NCBI GenBank assembly: GCA_029260415.1
Contig: JAJDDH010000024.1
Coordinates: 1-7,420, forward strand
Source: Phycisphaerales bacterium
GTDB taxonomy: Bacteria > Planctomycetota > Phycisphaerae > Phycisphaerales > UBA1924
Reading direction: 5' to 3'
Length of the DNA stretch: 7,420 nt
Shown here: piece after piece, positions 1 through 6,700 of the stretch
Layout: the number at the start of each line of letters is the position of its first letter
Position numbering within the stretch: the first letter of the stretch is position 1
Program-made: the position numbers and the translations under genes
The notes under the pieces: model-generated
Told to the model about the DNA's origin: nothing
The model's input: the letters and a program-made list of their open reading frames with translations, nothing else
Database searches by the model: none

Positions 1-1
1 G

Positions 2-328
2 CCGCTGCTGGACCGGCGCGTCATCGAGTGGGGTCTGTCGCGTCCGCCGGTCGAGGGCGAGCCGCCCAAGGCGCCGCTGCGCGAGTTCCTGCGCCGGCGC
101 GTACCGCAGCGAACGCTCGAACGCCCCAAGCAGGGCTTCAGCCTGCGCCTGGGCGATCCGCAGGTCTGGCTCAAGCACGCGGACCGACTCCATGAGCACG
201 CGTTCATGCGCACGGCACTGTCCCCATCGTGGACGGACGCGTGCGCACCCGGAACCAACTACGCTCACGCGCGGGCCTACGCGATGACCTTCCTCGCCCG
301 CTGGGCGGAGGCGCACGACGCATGCTGA
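2..328 (+). CDS. Asparagine synthetase-type amidotransferase, C-terminal part (5' end outside window)
   Basis: The first 108 or so codons visible are the C-terminal end of an asparagine synthase (glutamine-hydrolysing)-like protein. Reading from base 2, the run PLLDRRVIEW matches the conserved 'P-x-LD-x-R-v-e' element of the synthetase domain, followed by KAPLREFLRRRVP and the typical ERPKQGFSL segment (normally RPK-x-GF-x-x-P; here the usual Pro after GFSL is Arg). The end, FLARWAEAH, matches the usual C-terminal Trp-containing helix. The family activates a carboxylate with ATP and amidates it with ammonia from glutamine. The glutaminase domain and ATP-binding site lie outside the window. 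Homologues are frequent in polysaccharide and exosortase-type clusters, where they may amidate sugar acids or act on unknown substrates, so a dedicated glycan role is inferred from the downstream glycosyltransferase. The stop overlaps the next start by 7 bp (ATGCTGA), which suggests co-transcription and translational coupling. The family call is firm; the substrate is unknown. Confidence 0.85.
   Translation, partial: PLLDRRVIEWGLSRPPVEGEPPKAPLREFLRRRVPQRTLERPKQGFSLRLGDPQVWLKHADRLHEHAFMRTALSPSWTDACAPGTNYAHARAYAMTFLARWAEAHDAC
307..311 (+). promoter_or_regulatory. Shine-Dalgarno site for the first glycosyltransferase
   Basis: GGAGG lies 10 bases upstream of ATG 322, inside the end of the amidotransferase gene. 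It supports 322 as the start over the in-frame upstream ATG at 229. That earlier start would add 31 residues that look like out-of-frame readthrough of the upstream gene and precede the typical first beta strand MLICVISEL. Confidence 0.6.
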
Positions 329-1455
329 TCTGTGTGATCTCCGAACTCCAGCTGGGCAGCCCGCGGGCGCACGCGATCAACGTGATCAAGACCGCCGGCG
401 GGTTCGAGCGCCTGGGGCACGACGTGGTCGTGCTGTGCCGGGCGCCCGCGGACGGGCGCTCACCCGAGGACGCCGCGGCGGACTACGCCGAGCACCGCCT
501 CCGCTTCGCCTTCGCCCCCCCGGGGCTGCGCGAGGCGGACGACCCGGGCGAGTCGTTCGGCATCTGGGCCTCGCGCGTCGCGTCGTCGCTCAAGCCCGAC
601 CTGATCTACGCGCGGAACTTCTGGGCGCCGTTGATCTGCGCCGAACGGGGCATGCCCAGCGTGCTCGAGACCCACGCGTACGCGGGCGACGAGAACCCGC
701 TGCTGCTGGCCTGCCTCAAGGCCGCGGTCGGCCCGCCCGTCTCCACCCTCAGCGTGGTGACCATCTCCGAGCGCCTGCGCAGCTACTACACCGCCTGCGG
801 CGCTAGCCCTAACCGCGTCAGCGTCGTTCCCGACGGCGTGGACGTGGACCTGTTCACCCCCCCGCCCGGGACCCCGCGGGGCGACGGCCCGGTGACGTAC
901 GCCGGGCACATGTACGAGTACAAGGGCTTGCCCACGATCCTCGAGGCCGCCCGGGAGCTGCCGCACGTGCCGTTCGATCTGGTGGGTGGATTGCCAGACG
1001 ACCTGCGGCGCCTGCGGCGCCAGGCACAGTCGATGCGGCTCGACAACGTCACCCTGCGCGGGCGCGTGCCCCACGCGCAGGTCCCGCCCACGCTCTGGGA
1101 GGCCTCCGCGCTCCTGCTGCCCCCCTCGGCCCTCGAGGCGAGCAAGGACTGGACCAGCCCCGTCAAGCTCGGCGAATACCTCGCCGCGGGCCCCCCCATC
1201 GTCGCGTCGGACATCCCCGCGCTGCGCGACTGGGTGGACGAGCGCGTGGTCCGCTGGTTCGAGCCCGACTTGGCGCGCTCGCTGGCGGACACGATCGAGC
1301 GGGCGCTCGCGGAGACCGCCGTGCAGCGCGGGCAGCGCCGGGAACTGGGCGATCGCCTCGCCCAGCGCTTCAGCTACCCCAACCGGGCGCGGGCGATCCT
1401 CCGCGCCGCGCGCCTTGACCTGGGGATGGACGAGCAGCTGGCCCGCACGGCGTAA
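322..1455 (+). CDS. Family 4 (GT-B) glycosyltransferase
   Basis: A 377-residue protein with the two-domain GT-B layout, of usual length for family GT4. It should transfer a sugar from a nucleotide-sugar donor to a glycan or lipid acceptor at the cytoplasmic membrane face. The N-terminal strand is MLICVISEL, followed by a loop and helix with LGSPRAHAINVIK. The linker into the donor-binding domain has VVPDGVD (PDGVD at residues 170-174), then YAGHMYEYKG, the usual 'GR-x-x-x-KG' position. The donor-site region contains TSPVKLGEYLAAG (about 278-290), a common GT4 variant in which E285 follows an SP-x-K-L element, then PPIVASDIPALRDW. No membrane segments or signal peptide are seen. The start at 322 is supported by GGAGG upstream and a 7-bp overlap with the amidotransferase stop, so the two are probably one transcript. 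The gene ends 7 bp before the convergent end of the membrane-protein gene. Donor and acceptor sugars cannot be told from the sequence. Confidence 0.92.
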   Translation: MLICVISELQLGSPRAHAINVIKTAGGFERLGHDVVVLCRAPADGRSPEDAAADYAEHRLRFAFAPPGLREADDPGESFGIWASRVASSLKPDLIYARNFWAPLICAERGMPSVLETHAYAGDENPLLLACLKAAVGPPVSTLSVVTISERLRSYYTACGASPNRVSVVPDGVDVDLFTPPPGTPRGDGPVTYAGHMYEYKGLPTILEAARELPHVPFDLVGGLPDDLRRLRRQAQSMRLDNVTLRGRVPHAQVPPTLWEASALLLPPSALEASKDWTSPVKLGEYLAAGPPIVASDIPALRDWVDERVVRWFEPDLARSLADTIERALAETAVQRGQRRELGDRLAQRFSYPNRARAILRAARLDLGMDEQLARTA

Positions 1456-1462
1456 CCGCCCA

Positions 1463-3076
1463 TCAGGCCACCGCCCGCACGCGGGAGCCCAATCGCTGCT
1501 CGACAAGCTCCACCCGGCGGACGACCCGGTCCGAAACGACGATCTCTTTCTCGTCGGCGTGGTACACCTCGCGGCAGCACACCCGCACCGCGACCAGCGG
1601 CTGATCGAACATGTACCGTTCACGAGGACGGGCGAACCAGAAATGGATCGGCGCCCGGAGCCCAAACCCTGGCCTTCGCGTCCGCCCGTGCTCGTTGGTG
1701 TGCGCGAAGTACGCCCGGAGGAACGCGTCGAACGCCTGCGCAGCGGGCGGGTCCAGGCGGGCAACGCCGTGGCGCTCGCGGACCGCCTCGATCGCGCCCG
1801 GGTCCCCGTCCGACGCGAGCAGTTCGTCGAACAGGCGCTCGGGCGCCGCTCCCGTCCCTCGGATGGTGCCGCAGGTGCCGACCAGTGAGGGCCTGGGATC
1901 CACGAAGCCAAACCGACCCTGCCCGAACGCGAGCTCGTAGGGCCCCATGTCACCGCGCGCGATCTCGCGGGCGACGCCGTCGGCGCCCTCGCCCTCGAGC
2001 CGGAAGACGCTCGCGAAGGGCGCGTCGAGCCAGCCCAGGCCGGGCCAGCACGCGTTGATGCGCGGCGCCGCGACGAGCACGCCCGCCGTCATCAGCAGGG
2101 GCCCGAACCCGAATGCCCGCGCCGATACCTCGGGCGGGAGCAGCAGCACCGCCCCGATCAACGCCGCGTTGGTCAGGACCCACCGCCAGAAGCAGATCCC
2201 GCTGCCCAGCAGGATCCCGATGTGCATCGCGATGGTCCCCGCGAGCAGCACGATCGCGACACCCGGGTCGGCGAGCATGAGCACCGCGCCAAGCTCGATC
2301 ACGATCGTCAACACCTGCATGGGGACGCTCAGGGCACGCGCCACGCGCGACAAACGCAGGACACGCTCCTCGCCCAGGAACCCGAGCCAGCCGTGATGCC
2401 AGGTCGTGCGCAGCAGGAAATCGAGCCTGTTCTTCGCGGGCCAGACCCAGGGGCCACGCCCGATCGCCAGCTTGGCGAGAGCCGCGTAGAAGTAGTGCGC
2501 CGCGAGCAGCGCCACCGCCGCGACGAGAAAGATCCAGGCCGGCGCGCCGAGCAGGATCTGCAGCGGGAGAAAGGCCGCGAAGAGCACCACCAGATCGTGC
2601 GGCCCCTCACCGTCCTGGCCCGACAGCGGGACCGACGCGGGGCGCCGGCTCTGGGCCTCGAGCCCGTCGGCGACCAGCAACAGCGCCGGGATGCACGCGG
2701 GGTGCAGCGCACAGCCAACGCCCAGCGCGGCGCACAGCGCCCGGTCCAGCGTGTACCGCTGACCAAAGTACGGGTTGAACGCGATCGTCGAGGCGGACCA
2801 CGCGACAATCCCCGCGGCGACTGACACCACCAGGCGTGTCGCCCCGCCGTCCCCCATCACGCCCCAGGGCGCCCAGACCAGGGCCAACGCTGAAGGGATG
2901 AGCACCGCGGCGCTCAGACGCCTGAACTTCGGGCGCCTGAGCCCAGCGAGCAGCACGCTCGGCTCCCGGTACACCCAGTCGGAATGGCAGGCGTACCGCA
3001 GCAGACCCCGGCGCAGCAGACCCATGAGCGCCAGCAGGGCCGCGAGATGGAGCCAATGCCACAGTTCAAACACCAT
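1463..3076 (-). CDS. HTTM-like multi-pass membrane protein with soluble C-terminal domain
   Basis: A 537-residue integral membrane protein. Hydrophobic stretches suggest about eight to ten membrane segments in residues 5-340: about 7-22, 55-72, 82-100, 112-136, 162-178, 180-204, 250-270, 272-296, 298-314 and 322-338. Segments with HYFYAALAKLAIG (194-206), THHGW-like TTWHHGWLG (224-232), IELGAVLML (260-268) and AMHIGILLGSGICFW (283-297) resemble the HTTM/DoxX-like group (the horizontally transferred transmembrane domain related to vitamin K-dependent gamma-carboxylase). After the last segment come LGWLDAPFASVFRLEGEG and a ~190-residue non-membrane C-terminus with MGPYELAFGQGRFGFVDP. The start ATG at 3076 leads straight into a hydrophobic helix. 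It is on the opposite strand to both flanking glycosyltransferases, with a 7-bp convergent gap downstream and a short divergent gap upstream. A role in the same surface-glycan or envelope pathway is only a context inference. The gene call is firm; the family link is tentative and no catalytic function can be assigned. Confidence 0.82.
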   Translation of the reverse strand: MVFELWHWLHLAALLALMGLLRRGLLRYACHSDWVYREPSVLLAGLRRPKFRRLSAAVLIPSALALVWAPWGVMGDGGATRLVVSVAAGIVAWSASTIAFNPYFGQRYTLDRALCAALGVGCALHPACIPALLLVADGLEAQSRRPASVPLSGQDGEGPHDLVVLFAAFLPLQILLGAPAWIFLVAAVALLAAHYFYAALAKLAIGRGPWVWPAKNRLDFLLRTTWHHGWLGFLGEERVLRLSRVARALSVPMQVLTIVIELGAVLMLADPGVAIVLLAGTIAMHIGILLGSGICFWRWVLTNAALIGAVLLLPPEVSARAFGFGPLLMTAGVLVAAPRINACWPGLGWLDAPFASVFRLEGEGADGVAREIARGDMGPYELAFGQGRFGFVDPRPSLVGTCGTIRGTGAAPERLFDELLASDGDPGAIEAVRERHGVARLDPPAAQAFDAFLRAYFAHTNEHGRTRRPGFGLRAPIHFWFARPRERYMFDQPLVAVRVCCREVYHADEKEIVVSDRVVRRVELVEQRLGSRVRAVA

Positions 3077-3154
3077 CGGTCGGGCCTCCGCCCGAGTATC
3101 GGCGACTCCCGCGCCGACTGTGCAGATCCGCCCTTCCCGACCGATGATCCGTCC
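3077..3154. promoter_or_regulatory. Divergent intergenic region, probable bidirectional promoter
   Basis: About 78 bp separate the minus-strand membrane-protein start (3076) from the most likely plus-strand glycosyltransferase start (GTG 3155). Both genes should be transcribed outward from here or from inside each other's 5' ends. I see no convincing -35/-10 pair; on the minus strand only a GATACT-like -10 (complement of AGTATC around 3095-3100) is present, without a partner. No Shine-Dalgarno motif precedes GTG 3155. Confidence 0.35.
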
Positions 3155-4678
3155 GTGCCATCCGCCGCGCTGCTCATCCTGCCCCAGGGACTGACCGTCA
3201 CGGGCGTCACCACCTGGGCCCTACGCCTTGGCGGCGCTCTGGCCCGCGCCGGGCGCCCTGTCGGTGTCATCGCGCACGGATCGGCCCCCGGGCACCGGGT
3301 GCTCGGCGCCGCCATCCCCGCCGGCGTGCGCCTCTTCCGCGACGACTCGCTGCCCGAGATCGGCTCCACGAAGGGCGACCTCACCCCGTTCTGCTCGTTC
3401 TACCAAGACGCGATCGACCGGATCAGCCCCGAGCACCCCGTCGCCCTCGTCCCCACGCGCCACGGCGACTGCTTCGGCGCCTGCGCCGCGCTCGCCCGCG
3501 AGATCCCGGGCCGCGTCCGTGTCCTCGGCTGGCAGCACCTGGACTCCTCGTACGAAAACGCGGTCCTCGCCCGGTACGAGCCCTGCTTCGCCCGCATGAC
3601 CGGGGTGAGCGAGCACATCGCGGGCCTGCTCCGATCTCGGTTCCCCGAGCGGGCAGGCGACATCCGCGCGGTCGCCAACGGGATCGACGCGCCCAGCGAC
3701 CCGCCGCAGCGCCGCCCGCTCCCGGGCCGCCCGCTGGAGCTGATCTTCACCGGGCGCCTGGAGCACGAGCAGAAGCGTGTGCTTGCGCTCGTGGAGATGT
3801 CGCGCCGCCTGACCGGGCTCAACGTCGCGCACCGCCTCACACTCGTGGGCGACGGACCGGCGCTCACGCGCCTCGAAGCGATCGCCGAGGCCTCGCCCGC
3901 GCTGCGCGTGATCCCGGGCGTCGGGCCCGACGCGATCACCCCGCTGCTCGACGAGAGCGACGTCTTCCTGCTCGCCTCACGGCAGGAGGGCATGAGCATC
4001 TCGCTGCTCGAGGCCATGGCCCGCGGGTGCGCCCCGGTCATCACCCGCACCGCCTCGGGCGCGCCAGAGGTCATCGACTCGCCCGCGTGCGGGCGCCTCA
4101 ACGACTTCGACGAGCACACGAGCGACGACCCGCTCGCCCCGCGCCTCGCCGATGAGATCCGAGCCGGGCAGCGTGACGGCGTGCACGTGATCGGGCGCCG
4201 CGCCTGGCGGCGCGTGCGCGATCACCTCTCGCTCGAAGCCCAGGCGACCCGCGCGGGCGCGCTCATCGACGAAGCGCTTCACTCGCCCCCCCGGGCCTGG
4301 CCCGCGAAGCTCGACCCCGCGTTCGCGACGGGCGCCCCGGGGAGCGGGACGGTCCCCGCCGACGCGCCCGAACGGCTCCGCCATGTGCTCGAGCAGCTCG
4401 GTCGCAACCGCATCCTCATCCACGGCGCCGGCGCGCACACCCTGGCGCTGCGTGACGCGATCGGCGCGTCGGGCTCGGTCATCGCCATCAGCGACGACAA
4501 CCCCGAGCTGGCCGGCAGGCGCGTGCTGGGCCTGCCCGTGGTCGAGCCCAAGAACGCGGGCGCAACCGGGGCGACGGACGTGGTGATCAGCTCCTGGCTG
4601 CACGAAGAAGCGATCTGGTCGCGCCGCGAGGTCTTCGAGCGCCAGGGCCTGCGTGTGCACAGGCTTTACACGGGTTGA
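3155..4678 (+). CDS. Family 4 (GT-B) glycosyltransferase with fused C-terminal Rossmann-like domain
   Basis: With the GTG start at 3155 this is 507 residues, about 130 longer than the neighbouring GT4. The GT-B part runs to about residue 375. It opens with ALLILPQGLTVTGVTTWALR (the glycine-rich N-terminal loop), has NGID at 175-178, LIFTGRLEHEQKR as the 'GR...K' element, LVGDGPALTRLE, and the canonical E-x7-E donor-site motif EGMSISLLE (E278, E286) followed by AMARGCAPVITRTASGAPEV. After a Pro/Ala-rich linker a separate domain (about 415-507) begins with RILIHGAGAHTLAL (GAG at 424-426), continues AISDDNPELAGRRVLGLPVV and ATDVVISSWLHEEAI. This looks like a small nucleotide-binding Rossmann unit. 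In-frame ATGs at 2984, 3047 and 3056 exist, but they fall inside the divergent membrane-protein gene, and the residues they add are low-complexity and Gln/His/Pro-rich; I therefore prefer GTG 3155. The 3' end overlaps the convergent GT2 gene by 13 bp. The donor sugar is unknown. Confidence 0.88.
   Translation: MPSAALLILPQGLTVTGVTTWALRLGGALARAGRPVGVIAHGSAPGHRVLGAAIPAGVRLFRDDSLPEIGSTKGDLTPFCSFYQDAIDRISPEHPVALVPTRHGDCFGACAALAREIPGRVRVLGWQHLDSSYENAVLARYEPCFARMTGVSEHIAGLLRSRFPERAGDIRAVANGIDAPSDPPQRRPLPGRPLELIFTGRLEHEQKRVLALVEMSRRLTGLNVAHRLTLVGDGPALTRLEAIAEASPALRVIPGVGPDAITPLLDESDVFLLASRQEGMSISLLEAMARGCAPVITRTASGAPEVIDSPACGRLNDFDEHTSDDPLAPRLADEIRAGQRDGVHVIGRRAWRRVRDHLSLEAQATRAGALIDEALHSPPRAWPAKLDPAFATGAPGSGTVPADAPERLRHVLEQLGRNRILIHGAGAHTLALRDAIGASGSVIAISDDNPELAGRRVLGLPVVEPKNAGATGATDVVISSWLHEEAIWSRREVFERQGLRVHRLYTG
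4666..4678. other. 13-bp convergent overlap of two glycosyltransferase 3' ends
   Basis: The plus-strand GT4 stop (TGA 4676-4678) and minus-strand GT2 stop (TTA at 4666-4668, read TAA) overlap tail to tail. There is no room for a normal intrinsic terminator between the genes, so transcripts must run into each other's coding sequence or end by a factor-dependent route. Confidence 0.85.
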
Positions 4679-5655
4679 ACACACGCCCGGGCCGCATCGA
4701 GATGACCCCGCCGCCAGTGCCAGCGCTTGAGCGCCAGATGGTGCTCGTACAGCGCCGGGACAAGCGATTCGGGCGCCGCGGCCGCGGGCATGTCGCCCCA
4801 CGAGCGGAACGTCTCGCGCAAGCGCTCACACCCGGCGCGCTCCCGCTCGACGTACTGCGCCGAGTATTCGATCTCGCGCTCGTCGGTGATGTCGCGCCCG
4901 AACAGCTCCGCCGCGCACGCGGGGTTGGCGATCGCCAGCGCCCACGCGTCGCGCCCGAGCGACGCCTCGCGCTCGAGATAGGCATCGGGCTCGTACCAGT
5001 GCTCGTGGGTGACCGACGCGCCCGGGCGGTAGAGCACGGGCGAGCCAAACCGCTCGCGCAGGCGCCAGGCCAGCTCGATGTCCTCGTACGCGGCGCCGGG
5101 CAGCGACTCGCAGAACCCCCCCACCTCGCGGACCAGGCTCGTCGCGACCGACAGGTTCAGCGTCCACGCGTGCCTGAACCCCCAGTCGCGATCGGGGTCC
5201 GCGTCGTCCATCCGGTCATAGAAGAACACCATCGACGTCTCGCGGATCAGGCGGTCGAACAGGCGGTCGGGCCGCTCGTCGGTCTGGCGGACCGCGAACG
5301 GGGCGCTGCCCAGGACCATCGCGCCCGGGTTCTCGCGCTGGGCTTGCCTGTGCGTCGCGAGCAGGTCGGGCGCGGGAACCACGTCATCGTTGAGCAGCAG
5401 CAGGGTCTCACCCCGGGCCAGGTCGATGATCCGATTGCGTGTCGCCGCGGGGCCCGCGTGCTCGCCCTGGCTGATGCGTAGGTCCAGCCCGCCCGAGACC
5501 CGGTCCAGGGCCTGGCGCTCCCCCCGGTCCGGGCCGTCGATCCCGACGATGACCTCGACGCCCGCGTCGGGCCCGAGCTGCCCCGCCAGGGCCCGCACGC
5601 ATCGTGAAACGCCCTGAGCACGGGCGAAGGTGGGGATGAGAACGCTCAGATCCAT
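4666..5655 (-). CDS. Family 2 (GT-A) glycosyltransferase
   Basis: A 329-residue GT2-type protein starting MDLSVLIPTFARAQG, the classical first strand of the GT-A nucleotide-sugar-binding fold. Other hallmarks are VEVIVGIDGPDRGE, GPAATRNRIIDLARGE, the metal/nucleotide-binding LLLLNDDVVPAPD (DXD-equivalent N89-D90-D91), the acceptor-side WTLNLSVATSLVREVGGF, and AAYEDIELAWRLRERFG with the catalytic-base ED pair (E191-D192), then VTHEHWYEPD with a conserved His (H217). The C-terminal ~100 residues are helical and basic, without membrane segments, so the enzyme is probably a peripheral cytoplasmic transferase. An ATG four codons upstream (5667) is possible; 5655 is chosen because it sits directly before the first strand, as usual in the family. 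The stop lies inside the end of the convergent GT4 gene (13-bp overlap). It probably adds a sugar to the same surface glycan as its neighbours, but the substrate cannot be read from sequence. Confidence 0.93.
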   Translation of the reverse strand: MDLSVLIPTFARAQGVSRCVRALAGQLGPDAGVEVIVGIDGPDRGERQALDRVSGGLDLRISQGEHAGPAATRNRIIDLARGETLLLLNDDVVPAPDLLATHRQAQRENPGAMVLGSAPFAVRQTDERPDRLFDRLIRETSMVFFYDRMDDADPDRDWGFRHAWTLNLSVATSLVREVGGFCESLPGAAYEDIELAWRLRERFGSPVLYRPGASVTHEHWYEPDAYLEREASLGRDAWALAIANPACAAELFGRDITDEREIEYSAQYVERERAGCERLRETFRSWGDMPAAAAPESLVPALYEHHLALKRWHWRRGHLDAARACVQPV

Positions 5656-5681
5656 GCCCAAGAGCATCGGCCGATCGGTGT

Positions 5682-5740
5682 CTCGGGCAGGAGTCCGACC
5701 CCCGGAGGACCGATAGCGATCCCGTCACCTCTTGCCCGAG
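5682..5740 (+). repeat. Inverted repeat upstream of the PilZ gene, right arm touching its ribosome-binding site
   Basis: CTCGGGCA at 5682-5689 and TGCCCGAG at 5733-5740 form an exact 8-bp inverted repeat with a 43-nt loop. The loop holds a small potential stem TCCG/CGGA. The right arm includes the first GAG of the GAGGAG ribosome-binding site (5738-5743). This could be an operator or an RNA fold that covers the ribosome-binding site, but 8-bp repeats are not rare by chance at this GC content. Confidence 0.3.
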
Positions 5741-5743
5741 GAG
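5738..5743 (+). promoter_or_regulatory. Shine-Dalgarno site of the PilZ gene
   Basis: GAGGAG, 8 bases before ATG 5752, is a good ribosome-binding site and fixes the start of the PilZ protein. Confidence 0.65.
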
Positions 5744-5751
5744 CCCGAGCC

Positions 5752-6093
5752 ATGCCCAACGCCCCCACGATCAACCGCCGCCAGACCCAGCGGTTCGACG
5801 CCACGCTCGAGTGCAAGGTCCTGCGTCCGTGGACGACGAGCTACCTTGCCGCCCGGACGGCGGACATCAGCGAGACGGGCGCCCTGCTCGTCATCGAGGC
5901 CGGCTCGCCCCTGCGCGTGGGCGAGGAGGTCGAGATCGGGCTCTCCTGGTCGGGCGAGGCGCTGATCGTCGCCGAGCGGATGATCCGGGGGACCGTGGTC
6001 CGCGCGGGCGGGTCCGACCTGCGGATGCAGCCCGTCGCGGTGGAGTTCGAGTGCGCCCAGACGCGCGTGCGATCGCTCAAGGCCGCCGCGTAG
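5752..6093 (+). CDS. Stand-alone PilZ domain protein (c-di-GMP receptor)
   Basis: A 113-residue single-domain PilZ protein. Both hallmark c-di-GMP-binding motifs are present. The first is RxxxR near the N-terminus (RRQTQR, R10 and R14). The second is [D/N]xSxxG about 25 residues later (DISETG, D38, S40, G43), followed by the beta-barrel strands ALLVIEAGSPLRVGEEVEIG and VVRAGGSDLRMQPVAVEF. Length and layout are those of a minimal PilZ adaptor, which changes conformation on binding cyclic di-GMP and acts on a partner protein. PilZ proteins often control motility or exopolysaccharide output. Lying next to a glycosyltransferase cluster makes a link to polysaccharide production possible, but the gene is divergent from GT2 and nothing in the sequence proves it. 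A GAGGAG ribosome-binding site precedes the ATG. The 3' end faces the HU gene across a 42-bp gap. Confidence 0.92.
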   Translation: MPNAPTINRRQTQRFDATLECKVLRPWTTSYLAARTADISETGALLVIEAGSPLRVGEEVEIGLSWSGEALIVAERMIRGTVVRAGGSDLRMQPVAVEFECAQTRVRSLKAAA

Positions 6094-6135
6094 ACGCCCC
6101 CAGCAACCGATGAGATTCGATCAAGGCTCGCGGGC
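6094..6135. other. 42-bp convergent gap between PilZ and HU genes
   Basis: This is the only place a shared terminator for the two genes could lie. I see no strong GC hairpin with a following T tract on either strand; termination signals are not recognisable here. Confidence 0.4.
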
Positions 6136-6519
6136 TCAGGACGAGACGCCGCTCATGTGCCCGTTGCGCGAGGCGAGGGTCCCGTTGGAGATGCCCGCGG
6201 GCACAGTGACCTCAAGATCGGCATGGGCGCGGTCCAAGGCCTCGAGGGCCTCACGCATGCGCCGACCGACCTTGAACTTGGCGGTATGACGCGCCGGGAC
6301 GACGACCCGCTCGAGGGTCTTGGGGTTCTGGGCGGTCCGCTCGGCCCGCTCGCGGACCTCGAAGACGCCGAAGTCACGGAACTCGAGGCGGTTGCCCTCG
6401 CCGAGTTCCTCGATCACGTGGTCCAGGAACAGCTGGACGGTCTTCTTGACATCGACCCGCTTCTGCCCGGTCTCGTCGGCGATGCGGTCGATGAGGCTCT
6501 TCTTCGTGATGGTCTTCAT
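6136..6519 (-). CDS. HU/IHF-family DNA-binding protein with extended C-terminal tail
   Basis: A 127-residue protein starting MKTITKKSLIDRIADETGQK, a typical HU/IHF first helix. VKKTVQLFLDHVIEELGEGN forms the dimer helix, and LEFRDFGVFEVRERAERTAQ carries the conserved FGxFxxRxR core. NPKTLERVVVPA supplies the DNA-inserting arm with its conserved Asn-Pro, and FKVGRRMREAL the final helix. These proteins act as dimers that bend and compact DNA in the nucleoid. Standard family members are about 90-100 residues; this one carries some 30 extra C-terminal residues (from about EALDRAHADLEV on), rich in Ser/Gly/Asn/Thr and not basic, unlike the Lys/Ala tails of some HU proteins. The reading frame stays open 100 codons upstream of ATG 6519, but that region is promoter-like and not protein-like, and the family start is clear. 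A GGGGA just before the ATG and GAGG further up are only weak ribosome-binding candidates. HU versus IHF subtype is not decided. Confidence 0.93.
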   Translation of the reverse strand: MKTITKKSLIDRIADETGQKRVDVKKTVQLFLDHVIEELGEGNRLEFRDFGVFEVRERAERTAQNPKTLERVVVPARHTAKFKVGRRMREALEALDRAHADLEVTVPAGISNGTLASRNGHMSGVSS

Positions 6520-6700
6520 TTCCCCGCGCCTCTTTCTCTCTGGCTCGCCGACCGACACACCCACGCCAGCCCCGACCCGCGTTGTCCACCCGCGTCCCAC
6601 CAGGGCGGAACACGATTCTCCCCCCGCCATCGCTCCGGGTCGATTGCTCTGCCCGATCTGGCCGTCGATTCCCCCCACCAGAGTTCCCGCCGGGACTTGA

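Noticed and set aside
986..1888. Plus-strand open frame of 300 codons
   Set aside because: It overlaps the GT4 gene in another frame and runs antisense to the membrane-protein gene; the composition is Arg/Pro/Ser-rich low complexity with no family motifs.
460..1953. Minus-strand open frame of 497 codons
   Set aside because: It is antisense to the first GT4 gene and overlaps the membrane-protein gene in another frame. The translation is Arg/Ala/Gly/Val-rich without recognisable domains, typical of shadow frames in GC-rich DNA.
3977..4801. Minus-strand open frame of 274 codons
   Set aside because: It is antisense to the second GT4, whose E-x7-E and other motifs are in the opposite strand's frame; no domain is seen.
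4675..5481. Plus-strand open frame of 268 codons
   Set aside because: It is antisense to the GT2 gene, which has clear NDD and ED motifs; the Arg/Val/Ala-rich translation is a shadow.
5671..5678. CCGATCGG palindrome between the GT2 and PilZ genes
   Set aside because: An 8-bp palindrome is expected by chance at this GC content, and nothing else marks it as a site.
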